Source of the DNA: Cervus elaphus | Lineage: Eukaryota > Chordata > Mammalia > Artiodactyla > Cervidae | Direction: 5' to 3' | Length of the DNA stretch: 64,000 bases | NCBI RefSeq assembly: GCF_910594005.1 | Contig: NC_057835.1 | Location: 49,562,001 to 49,626,000 of the forward strand | Part shown: piece after piece, positions 46,206 through 57,000 of the stretch | Layout of the letters: each line of letters opens with the position of its first letter | How positions within the stretch are numbered: position 1 is the first letter of the stretch | Translations under genes and position numbers: made by a program | Notes under the pieces: model-generated | Database searches by the model: none | What the model saw: the letters and a program-made list of their open reading frames with translations, nothing else | Told to the model about the DNA's origin: nothing

Positions 46206-48524
46206 CGGCAATAACATTCCAAGCTTATCTAATCCTCAAGTCATTGCCCAGTAATTTCTATTGTACAGGGAGAGGCACTGATATCTCAGTAATTGGAGAG
46301 AGAAATGAAGTATTTTAGAGCCATCAGTAAAATTTCATTAGGAAATGGGGCTGATTTCATGATTTGATTGCACCTGAGCAATGCCTCTATAAAATACATT
46401 TTTTAAGGAAGAATGCAGATATGTTTACTTCTCAGAGTTGATGTCTAACATATGAGTATTAAGATGTTTTTCAGGACGTCTGAGGTCTATCCAGTCATTT
46501 CTAAATCTTCAATATAAAAAAAGTCTTCTAGACTATGTATCTAAGCAATATTATACTCCCTTACACTATGCCTCGTGTGTTCGATCAATAAATATTAGTA
46601 AAATCAGTTGAAAAAAATGGATTACATGAGTTAATAAATTAATGAATAGTTTCAGGGTGGAATTAGAAGTTTTCTTTAAAATCTGTATACTGAAGTATAT
46701 GTTGTGCAAATGTTTATACCCACATAAAACACCGTGCATAGTTGGGGTATAAATGGTAAAGTCTAAGCTATTTAAAAGCTATCAAAATAATATTAATTAT
46801 GATAATAAGAAGAAAAATAATTGCCTCCCTCAGAATTTTCTCTTTAGTCAACATTAAAGATGATCTCATCTCAAGATCCTGAAAAATCTTCTCCATGGTT
46901 TTCTGTTTATAAAGGAATGGTGATTGAATGGAAAAAGAATCTGCTTCTTACTTATGAATTCAGGGCTTACTGAGCCAGGGAAATCTGAACTGTCCTTTCC
47001 TCATCCAAATTCATACAAGGTGCTGAACTGTATGAGACAGTAGAAACCAGAAGAGGAGGCTTCATCTTTCTGGTCTATTAATTATTCATAGAATGTATTC
47101 CGCTAATGAAATGTCAACACAGGGTACTCATATTTTTCTGGTTGTGGATTCTGCCATGTCAGAGACACATTTGGAGTGGAGAGTGGGACAGTAACAGAAA
47201 TTATTGTTGATAAATCCCATGTTCAGGCCAAAGAAAATCCCCTATTCATCACTGCAGAAAATAGGAGAGGGGATGGAAAAGAAACAGGGCATTAGTTGAT
47301 GAAGTTCCTACTGAATTCCATTTGAAAAATGCAGTTCAACTTCAAACAAAACCCCCAAATCACATCTGATGCTGATTTTATTGTACAGGTTAACTCACCA
47401 TGCTTTAGAATATCTTCAGTACGGCTGGCACCCTTTCTTCTTCTGTAATAACCCCAAACACTGAAACTCTACAGGTCTAGGGACATAACATTTGAGGGTA
47501 CCACTGGACTGTGTACAATGATCATATGGTTTTAATGGCTGCAAATAGGACAATTATGTTTTCAGCAAATGGGCACCCCTTTGAGGAAAGGAAATGTAGG
47601 GCAATTATATTGATACATTGTCTCCTGGGGCTTTCTTGACCCACCTGAAAAGGGTGCTTGATCTGTCACAGCACTTCCTGGCCTTTATGGCCGAAGAAGC
47701 TCAAGTGTGTTTGAATTTTTAACAACTGTCAAGGGCTACCATAGCTTCTACCACCAACGTCTAACACCCACCAGGGCTTCATAGCAATGACCGGCATTGT
47801 TCAAAAGTGCCTCTGATTCTTAGATCACCTTTGATCTCTCTCAGACCAGTCCGCTCCTCAAATGCATTCCTCCCTCCATTAAAAGACTGAGAGTGGACAT
47901 TTATGTCCTCTCAATACAGTCCTGACTGGTGTCACGAGAAATATTTCCTGTCATGATTTTAGTGATCAAAAGATGACGACTTAATCCAAACTCTCCCTTT
48001 CCTCATTTTGTCTTAAATATACATTAACATTTTAAAATAGAATTTAAACAGGTGCCCAGTAACAGAATGACAAACGTGAAGTGTGAAATCTGAAAGTTAG
48101 GAAACTGAACCACAGATGGTCACCTTTTTTTTTTCCCTTAACATCCGCCTGCGCTGGACTCTTAAGTGGTTCCATCACTGTCAGGCCAGGCAGGACTTGT
48201 AAAACTGGGGATGTGGGTGTACAAAGACAACATTTGCTGGGTGCCTTTAATGATTTCTGTAATTAGTCATTTAAGCAGATTGCCCTGTGATCCCAAACAG
48301 GGAATACAGGGAGATGAGCTGAGAAAATCATTTCCTGAAGGTACTTGAAAGCTAATTGTGGAAAATGAGGTCTGTCTCTTTGCAGGGTTCTCTGGCTCCC
48401 ATTTCATTGGGTGGGGATGGTGCTGGAAAGCAACATTCTCCAAGAACCTATAAAATGTGTATGCCCCAGCGCACTTTTTTTTTTTTTTTTGATACTAAAG
48501 TGCTAAAAGCCTTTGTTGGCTTTC
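46206..48524. other. Intergenic, no gene seen
   Basis: About 2.3 kb of mostly unique AT-rich DNA, one of the longer stretches free of young repeats. A 10-base T-run lies at 48126-48135 and an 18-base T-run near 48475-48490. No coding feature recognised. Confidence 0.5.
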
Positions 48525-48540
48525 AAAATTTAACAGGTAA

Positions 48541-48764
48541 ATATGTAAAATAGATGACCAGTGCAAGTTTGATGCATGAAGCAGGGCATCCAAAGCTGGT
48601 GCTCTGGGACAACCCAGAGGGATGGGGTGGGGAGGGAGGTGAGAGGGGGGTTCAGGATGGGAGGACACCTGTACACCCATGGCTGATTCATGTCAATGCA
48701 TGGCGAAAACCACCACAATGTTGTAAAGTAATTACCCTCAATTAAAATGAATTAATTAATTAAA
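48541..48764 (+). mobile_element. Ruminant L1 3' end, sense, recent
   Basis: Sense copy of the same L1 3' end seen inverted at 24930 and 60849 ('caaagctggtgctctgggacaacccagagg', 'aaaccaccacaatgttgtaaagtaattaccctcaatt') with an ATTA/A-rich tail. Perfect 16-base target-site duplication AAAATTTAACAGGTAA at 48525-48540 and 48765-48780. Confidence 0.96.
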
Positions 48765-48780
48765 AAAATTTAACAGGTAA

Positions 48781-49284
48781 GTAAATGATCTAAATACAGC
48801 AATGACAATCTAGAGACCAACAGAAGGAAATGCACCTAGCAAGAGCAAGTCTTGACTCCATGAGAGAAAGAGACACCAAAAAACCAAGAAAGTGATGTTT
48901 CATAGGAGCAGGGTACAAGCTCTGGTCGGGGGAGGGGTCCTCTGACTGCCTTCATGGAACTGGACAGTTAAACAGTGCTAATAAATGCAATCGGATGCCT
49001 CATTCAGCTTTTACTTCAAAGATAAAAGTAGAAGTTTTCAGAGCATGTCAGAAAGGGACTTAACTATTTTAATGATTCCAGGACTCCCTTACTAGGTAAC
49101 GCTCTCTCAGATAAGCCTTTATCTCAGCAAGCCTCAATCGCTCCCTGTGAGAGAAAGGGCTGTTTGATTCTCACCAATAATTTGGGCACTCTCTTGTGGG
49201 AGTGTGTTGATGACTCAAAACCTTTTAAAAGTTGGCATGATATGAATCTCTGTGACACATACATACAGACTCACTTTGTACATA
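48781..49284. other. Intergenic, no feature seen
   Basis: Unique sequence; nothing recognised. Confidence 0.5.
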
Positions 49285-49505
49285 ACAACAGTAACAGTTA
49301 AGATACTGAGTGCTAACTCTCCACTATACACAAATCCAACCTCTTTGAGTCCTTGTTTATGACATTCTTATGCATCCCAATAGGGAGGTTTTACTGATCA
49401 GGAAACAGGGCCAGAGCATTTAAATCACTAGCTGGAGGTCACGGAGCTAATGAAGGGAAGGGCTAAGACTCAGACTCAGGCAATCGACAGAACTGCTGTT
49501 CAAAG
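49285..49505 (+). repeat. MIR SINE, sense
   Basis: 'tttactgatcaggaaacagggccagagcatttaaatcactagctggaggtcacggagctaatgaa' matches MIR well. Confidence 0.75.
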
Positions 49506-51750
49506 GATAAGCATTCTTTCCTCCATGTCCTTCAGCATTCCCATTTTCCATCTGTAACCAAACATATGGAACATATACACTTCTTTTCTGGGCCCGAACC
49601 TCACCACGGAGCCCTAGATAAATCTTAAGCGGATTCTGAATAACAGTGAAGCATAGTAAGGATGGAGGGTGCCAGTGGAGTTGGCTTGATTTTAGTATTC
49701 TGCAGAATAAAGCCTGTTTCTTTGAAAGACATGAAAGATCATTAATGTTTCACTAGCCAGAGAAAATACCACGCCACAAAGTAAAGAATTCTGCTGCACA
49801 ACTGCAGTAAGTTCAATGGCCTGGAGTTCTGACCGTGCCAGGGAGGGGGGGCAGAGAGAGAGGGGTAGACCTTGGGCGCTGATGCCTGGCACATGAAATC
49901 CCTTGATGGTAGCTGCTCTTTCATCTCAAATCCTTAAAAAACCCACTTCAAGTTGTCTTGACTTTAACACAAAAACATCTACCATCCAGAATTTTCAATC
50001 TAGTTGACTAAAGAAGGAGAATTTCAGGGAAAGAGCAGAAATGGCTGGGAGCCATGAGGCGCTGCCTTTGGTTGATGTACAAGTCCATCTCCCTCGGGGT
50101 GACCTGGCATTCGATGTATTTCTGACATCAAATTGAATATTAACACAATTTCAGAGAAAAGCAGAGCAGACAGTGCCCCTAGAACTAGTGTGTTTGCCAG
50201 GTCGTCTGTCCTTTAGAGCTCCGTCCTTACAAAGTATGGAAAAGCAAAACCACACAGCAGCCCTTGAGATGGGAAACTGAGTTGGCATGAACCATTCCTT
50301 CTGTTTCGAGAGCCAGCTGAGGCAGAAGCCACTAAGAACCCCAGAACCTCTTGTTCTGGTTGCCTAAGCTTGTTTCCCGAGGTGGGGGACATGCCTGGCC
50401 GTCTCCACAGAGCAGGGCGAGCCCTCAGCAGAATGCCAGTAGGTCTTTCGGCAGTGTGGATTGATTTGCAGAGATGGTACACGTGTGACCTCCTCAGTCA
50501 AAGTCAGTGTTTCCTTGGCCCTCAGAATTTCAGAAAAACACAAACGTAAATAAAAAATAATGACAAGGCCCCAGAGTCATTGCCTCAGCAATTATTAATG
50601 ACTGCTAGGTTTCCGGCACCCTGCTAGATGCTGACAATGTCAGAAAAATCATCAAAGGCAGAACTCCTGTTCTCCTCAATGTTAATAATGATAAAGTACC
50701 AGAAATTACATTTGTAAACATCACAGAGTTGATCATTTTCTTTGCCACATATATTCTGCTTTTCAAATTAAAAACCAGCAGGAAAACACAAGCATGATTT
50801 ACACGTAGCCTTCTCTGTCTAGAAGACCTTTTTCTTATTCTGCCTGGAGAACCTTCCTATATCATTCAAACTCCAGTGTGGCTGTCAGCTTAATGACGTG
50901 AAGTCTCAGTCGCCAAGCCCACAATCCTCACCACTCTGTGCTCCCTTCCTACCCCATCCACATGGTTGCAACTTAAGATATCATTGTAGGTCCCTGGGTG
51001 TCTGAATCCCCCACTTAGTGACCTCCTTTGGCTGAGGCTCTTCTAGACTCTGTCTGTTCTTTAGAATCATCTCCAGGTATGTTAAAACATACAGAAGTTC
51101 AGGTTCCAAACCAGACCCATTGAGGCCTGCACATCTTTGTTTCATGTTACTCTCCACAGGTGAGAGACACGCAGAGAATAATAGCAGAATACAAATAAAA
51201 GTTCCACATCCTTAAAATCTGAAGCAGGACCCAGTAACCCAGAGAAGTGCCTCCCAGTTTAGAACACACTGCTCCAGCTGGAAGCTGAAGTGAGACTTCC
51301 CTTTCCTTTTTACTGCTTGAATCTGAATCTTGAAACCAGCACATTCAGTCCTCTCTGCAAAGACAGAGTGGGCTGGGGAGGAGAGATGGGTGGCCAGATT
51401 TGCACTGAAGGCCTTGGCCTAAGTCACCTACTCAGCTCTCTGCTCAGAGGGGTTGGAAAAGAAAAAAAAGGAGAGAAGCATGACTGGCCTGGAACAAGGA
51501 GATACTTTTGTCTGGGTTTATCTACCAGGGAAGCAAGGAGAGAAAAATGAGATCAGTTGTCCGTGGCTGTAGACACAGGAACCCTGTCTAGGAGAAAACC
51601 ACAACCCAAAGAATGTTCTTGCCTCAGATGAGTCATGTTAAATACTCCTGTCCCCTTGTTGGACAGTCTGAAATGTGCACAGAAGTGGACCTGGCATGTA
51701 AGGAGCGGCCTCAGATTACTTCCTCTTACCCCACTGACTTTTGGTCAAAA

Positions 51751-51778
51751 GGCACTTTTAGCAGTGCCTAAAAGTGCC
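51751..51778. other. Perfect 11-bp hairpin
   Basis: GGCACTTTTAG (51751-51761) and CTAAAAGTGCC (51768-51778) are exact reverse complements separated by six bases (CAGTGC). Confidence 0.85.
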
Positions 51779-51841
51779 ACTTCTGAGTCATCCTGAATGC
51801 CAAGACCTCCATGCCCCAATCAACTGCCATTTCCCCATTTA

Positions 51842-51863
51842 GTCTCTCTCTCTCTCTCTCTCT
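51842..51863 (+). repeat. (TC)n microsatellite
   Basis: About eleven CT/TC units in a row. Confidence 0.95.
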
Positions 51864-52079
51864 GTATGTTGGAGAGTGCTAGCAGTAATTAGTAGGTACA
51901 GCCCAGGGCTGCCCCCTCCTATGATGCATAAGAATAACTTTCTGCCATTGTGTTGTAACATTCCGTCCACAACAAAGAGTGATCCAACCCCAAATAATGA
52001 TTCCACTATGGTTGAGAAACTCTGGATTGAGAAGAGTATCTATGGAGTACTCAATTTTTACCACACAAAGAACCTTGTT

Positions 52080-52230
52080 CTTTACATTTTTACCCCACAT
52101 AGTTCTAACAGAAACCCATTGATGAAAATATAATTCCCATTTTCAGATGAGGAATCTGAAGCTCAGAGAAATGAAATGGCAGCGGAAGGTCACAGATCTG
52201 GAAGGCAGCAGAAGGGACTGACCAGATTTC
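52080..52230 (+). repeat. MIR SINE, sense
   Basis: 'attcccattttcagatgaggaatctgaagctcagagaaatg' and 'aaggtcacagatctggaaggcag' follow MIR. Confidence 0.7.
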
Positions 52231-52704
52231 TCATTCCTTCTAACGTTCATTCCTTACCACAGAGTCCCCTGTTTCCACCGCCTCACTCCTCTGTCCCTTT
52301 CATGTCCCACGTCACTGGCATGACTCAGGGTCTCCAGGGTTGAGGCTGGCCCACAACCGCTTTCATTACTTTAGGTTTCCTCTTTCTTTAGCAGACTCCT
52401 GTGTGGCACAGTCCTAGTACCACCTAAGACAGGATTTATTACAGAAGCACCTGTCAGGCCTTTACTTTTAAACACAGCAGTTTGTTCATCTCATTCCTCT
52501 GAGGAACATAGGCTCCTCTTTTGTAGGCACTTCTGAAATAATGACTGATTGTCAATACAGATCACTTGATCAAAAAAAAAAAAAAAACAGCCCCCCACCC
52601 AAAACAAAGAAAAAGTGTTCAAAGAGAAAGCATAGATGGGATTTTGGTCAAAATAGATCTGGTTTCAGCTACTTTCTTACTTGGACTTGCTTGTTTCTCC
52701 TGCC

Positions 52705-52831
52705 TTTTTTTTTTTTTTTTTTAGCCATGCCATGTGGCATGTGGGGTCTTAGTTCCCTGGCCAGGGATCAAACCCTTGCCCCCTACATTGGGAGCACGAA
52801 GTCTTAACCACTGGACCACCAGGAAAGTCCC
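52705..52831 (-). mobile_element. CHR-type SINE, antisense, short form
   Basis: An 18-base T-run, then 'agccatgccatgtggcatgtggggtcttagttccctggccagggatcaaaccc' and 'ttaaccactggaccaccaggaaagtccc'. Confidence 0.9.
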
Positions 52832-52899
52832 TCTCCAATTTCTGGTCCTTCATATCCTTTAACTCACTCTTTACTTAGTACATTCTAGCCACAAGGACC

Positions 52900-53260
52900 T
52901 TCCCCAGTTCCTCAAATGCACCCACCTCTTTCTTCACGGTGTCCCCTCATTCTCTTGCTTCCTCTGGAATGTGCTTCCTGGTACAGTGCATTTGGCTATC
53001 ACCTACCTCTTCATTCTAGTCTCAACTTAGATGCCATCTCTTCAGAGACGCCTTCCATTGACCTCCCCAACCTCAATCAGCCTCTCTTCTTTCTTATCAC
53101 TTGCTGCTATTTGTAGAATATTCTTGGTGGTGTTTATTAGTATAATGCCTGTCTCCTCCCAAAGGGGAAAGAGTTCTGTGAGGGCAGAGAGCATGTCAGC
53201 TTGGTTTACCGGTGCTCTGCTCATAGCCTGTGTTGAAAAAGATTTTTAAATGAAATAATA
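52900..53260 (+). repeat. L2 LINE 3' end, sense
   Basis: 'agtctcaacttagatgccatctcttcagagacgccttcca', 'gtgagggcagagagcatgtc' and 'taaatgaaataataaatga' at the end match the L2 3' UTR. It lies antisense to SLC30A8. Confidence 0.8.
53133..53138 (-). promoter_or_regulatory. Candidate polyadenylation signal for SLC30A8
   Basis: AATAAA on the minus strand, about 795 bases past the stop codon and inside an L2 fragment. A second AATAAA lies at 52435-52440. Neither can be chosen from sequence alone. Confidence 0.25.
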
Positions 53261-53931
53261 AATGACTTTGGTTGATTCACTTAACCTTTATGGCTTTATC
53301 TATACAATGATGGTATTAATTTCCACTTTTTAAAAGTCATTAGAATGAAATAAGGGGACATATCTAAAGAGCCATGCATACATACTCATGTGCTAAGTCA
53401 TGTTCGACTCTTGCAATCCCATGAACTGTAGCCCACCAAGCTCTTCTCTCCATGGGATTCTTTAGGCAAGAATACTGGACCTCCAGATTCGCTTTTACCC
53501 CTGACTCGGCTCTCCTTACTTCCGCTTTTCATGTTTTGGAAAAATTTTTGTGACTGTTTCCTTGCCACTGATTCCTGGTAAGACTCCTTCCTGAGTTCAG
53601 TTTTGCCCACTCAGCCTTGGGATGCATTACTGAAGGGAGGTGAACTTTCTATTACCTGTGGTTACAAACAGCTGTTATTTCAGCCCCAGTCAGGACTAAT
53701 CTATACATACATTTCTAGAATGAACACAGCTACTGATGGGTGGATAATCCAATTGACTGATGAATCTAAGCACGTTTTCATTTATGGTGGACGGAGCTAA
53801 ATAAAGAAGGATACAGTGTGCATCGATCGTACTGTATCACGAGTTTCTCAGACTTCTTCTGTTGGTTTCTTAGAAACTGTGGAGCAGCACGCCGTGGCCT
53901 GTCAAACGTGGGGAGCTGGCAGAGCAACTGG
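53139..53931 (-). other. Proximal 3' UTR of SLC30A8 (end unresolved)
   Basis: Minus-strand sequence directly after the stop codon must be 3' UTR in part. It is invaded by a MIR-like fragment (about 53260-53370) and an inverted, truncated Bov-tA (53388-53480). The true 3' end may be further left, past the next AATAAA at 52435-52440 or beyond. Confidence 0.5.
53388..53480 (-). mobile_element. Bov-tA SINE remnant, antisense, in the 3' UTR
   Basis: Only the inverted Bov-A part is present ('gtgctaagtcatgttcgactcttgcaatcc' to 'ggcaagaatactgg'); the tRNA head is missing. Confidence 0.85.
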
Positions 53932-54077
53932 CTAGTCCTGAGGGTCTTCGCATAAAAGGCAGTCGGGATCCTGGTCGGCTGGCAGCTCCATCTGAATGGT
54001 GAGTGAGTGCACGGGAAAGCGCCTGCTAAGGACTCGTGCAATTTCTCTCCGAACCACCTGGCTGTCCCGGCGGGCTG
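53932..54077 (-). CDS. SLC30A8: SLC30A8 last coding exon (human exon 8)
   Basis: Enters in phase with two bases (CA) that complete Ala322, then encodes residues 323-369 and TAG at 53932-53934. It reads ARRDSQVVRREI... and ends QDPDCLLCEDPQD. The acceptor is a tandem CAGCAG (54075-54080), and the exon is taken to start after the first AG. Arg325 is CGG at 54067-54069. His345, Glu352, Cys361 and Cys364, ligands of zinc sites in the human structure, are kept. Human Cys368 is Gln here. The longer open frame read in another phase over this exon (53778-54260) is a shadow. Confidence 0.97.
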
Positions 54078-57000
54078 CTGTTGATAAAGAACCGAGAGAG
54101 ATTGGCACTGGTTGCACACACAGGGGCGGCAGCTCATCTCCAGCTTCAGGTACTCTGTCTCTGCAGCTGGGGTAGGGCACAGGCCGCGCGCTTGGAAGGA
54201 GCCGTGATGGCTCTGACAGTCAGCTACGCGGACACAGACACGGCTGCAGCGCCCTGTCACTATGGGGACTTCCTGCCCACAGTCCTCTCTGGGGTCTGGC
54301 GTCCCTAGGGGCTGAGTGTGACAGAGGAGATAAGCTAGGAAAAAGCCAAGTCAGAACTACTGTTTCTTATACAGCCCTGCTCACTGGCTCCCTGAGTTCT
54401 CTGAGTTTTCACCCTTATATCTAATCACAATTTATCTCAAGGATAGTGACAAGAACCAGGAAGCATTTAGAGCAGCAACCTTCTCTGCCGTCTTTTTCTC
54501 TTTTCCCAAAAGGTATCAGGAGGCTGTGAAGTTCCCTCCATGGTAACCTGAGTGTTTACTAGATCCTTCCATTTGCAGTGAAATATTGGTGTAGTGGAGG
54601 CTGTAAATTCCCTGCAGCCAGATCCAAGCCTCTCAGCTGAGATGAGGATGTCTGAGAAAGCACAGTCCTCCAATGACTCTTCCTATATCCTGCCTCTAAG
54701 TAACTCCATGAGTTATTTCACAGCAGCCTAATACATCATCCTTGGTCTGAGCTGTCTCCCAAGCCATTGCCCATTTTCTCAGCCCTAGGATGTATCCTGA
54801 GCAAAATCACCTTCTGCTTGACAAAGTAGTTTTTTAGGGTAAACCTCACATCCTAAGAGTTATCTCACATGGTTACAGAATTGCTAACCATCCAGTAAAG
54901 GAATCACCATTAATTCTGACTAGTATATCTTTTACCTTTTTGGAATCTTAAGGATGGGACCTGTGTCTCCTTCACCTTTCTCTCTTTGATGCTAGGGTAA
55001 AACATCTCACACACCAAAGATAATCAGTGAAGGTTTCTTGTTAAATTCATTCCACTCCTTTAACCAATAGGACATCGAGTCAAACAAAGTTTAAGGCCTT
55101 GAAGCTTGGGTGGCATTTTATCCTTTTGTTCTACTCTCTAAACTTCTACCATTGACCTCCAGGGTGGTCATAAGTAGCACTGTTGCCATGACGACACTGG
55201 CACCGGGGAAGGGGGTTTCAGCTGCCCTGGGTCACACGAAACACATTGCAATTGTTTGGGCATGCAACAGGCACCCAGGGCTGCTCTACCAACAGGAGGG
55301 AAATTACTGATGTTATAGGATAAGAATGAATTCTTGTCCAGGATGTTTACCAAACTCACTGACCTGCAGCAACGTGAACAGAGAGAATCACTTGGTTCAT
55401 TGTTAGCGACCAGATGTGCAAACTGTGCACAGACACCACCCCATCCACTGCTAAGATGAGCTCTTTCACACCATTGTAGCTCAGGTGCTTTGGCACACCT
55501 GCCAAGAGGAGAGAACAGGAGGCTGGGGTTAGTAGGTTATCTCATGAAATATGGCTCAGTGCAAGGATTAATTGGGGCTGCAAAGTCCTTACTCAAACGC
55601 TACCTTGCCCTCCCCATCTATGGTTTCTCTTTCCAAATGTTTACAAAAAGCAGATTCACCTGTTTCAAAGGGTTTGCCATCAGCCACAGGTTCACAAAGA
55701 GCATTTGCAGATTTTACTCTGTGACCATCAAGACAGTCATCACCCTTCATTTCTTAGAGTGTATTATCCCCCCAATTACATTTGCAATTATCTGGAAAAC
55801 AAAGTGGAATCCCATGGGATTTGGTATTGAATAATCTTGGGTTGGCATTCTGACTACAACTATTATAAATTTTACCCAGCACTTGGAACTTCTCTAATCC
55901 TCAGAATATTTGTAGTAAAATAGGTATGATAAAAGCAATATGTAGTTAATAGAGTCCTTTGGGGACTCTGAAATCATCTCAGAAAACATCTGTCCTTTGT
56001 AAACTCTAATGCTATACAAGTGTTAGTTATCCAACCAGTCCCTTAGTGAACTATGATAATAGGAAATTCTAATGTTATAATACCATCTCATTATTCTGTC
56101 TGTAGAATTTCTATTATTTTAAGTTCATTAGTAAGGGTTTACTATTCAAGCTGCAGAATGTAGTAGTTTGATTGTCATCATTGTTTCTAGAGGAATACTG
56201 TGGGACATGCAAGAAGGTGGAGAGTTTGGCAGCCAGTCAGCTATGTTTTGGGGCTAAAGAACTGGAGTGTCTCTACCTGGAGATGGGAAGGTGAAGGGAA
56301 GTAGAACCATTGTTTTCAAACATTGCGAGGATTGTCACATAGAAGATGATAGGATTCGAAAACATAAGGGCACTTGGTTTGGCTGGCTAAATACCAAGTC
56401 AGTGATTGGTTAAAATCATAAAAGGTATCAGGTTGATATAAGAATTTTTTTAAAATCAACTCAACCAGCACCACTGTGGTAAAGCCATTTGATGCAATAG
56501 GTAAATCTCTCTCAACTAAAGATGATCCAAAGAGGATTCTGTGGAAAAGATTTCTAAGGATGAACACTTTTTGGCTTCCACTTCAATTATATATATACAA
56601 CAGAAACACCTGGTATGTTGGTTATAAATAAATATGCCTTGGCTCCATTAAAATTCTCCTGAAGAAAACATCTATGGATGAGGCTCTGAAATCTATATGC
56701 TTTCAGAGTGGCTCTTGACCTTGGATGCACATTAGTGTCACCAGATATTTAAGAAATCCCAATGACCAGGTTATACCCAAGACCAATTAAATCAGATTTT
56801 CTGGGGATAAGACCAGCATCAGTATTTTCTTAACTCATTTGTTGATTCTAACAGAGTCAAAGTAGAGAACCATTGCACTAGTATTTAAAGCTGCTGGGCA
56901 GCCCTACTTTGAAGTGGTTCTCAAGCTTGCCTACATGTTAAAAAAAAAATAAATCAGAGCCAGTTTCTATTAAATCAAGATCTCTGCATCTAGGACCTCG

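Larger units (their letters stand above)
49506..52079. other. Downstream flank of SLC30A8, mostly unique
   Basis: About 2.6 kb with almost no young repeats. It holds a perfect hairpin at 51751-51778 and a (TC) run at 51842-51863. It may be downstream regulatory DNA or, if the 3' UTR is long, part of the SLC30A8 transcript. Open frames here show no recognisable domain. Confidence 0.45.

Noticed and set aside
53778..54260. 160-codon minus-strand open frame over the last SLC30A8 exon
   Set aside because: It is in the wrong phase. The ZnT8 C-terminus is encoded in another frame of the same strand, beginning at the acceptor at 54077.
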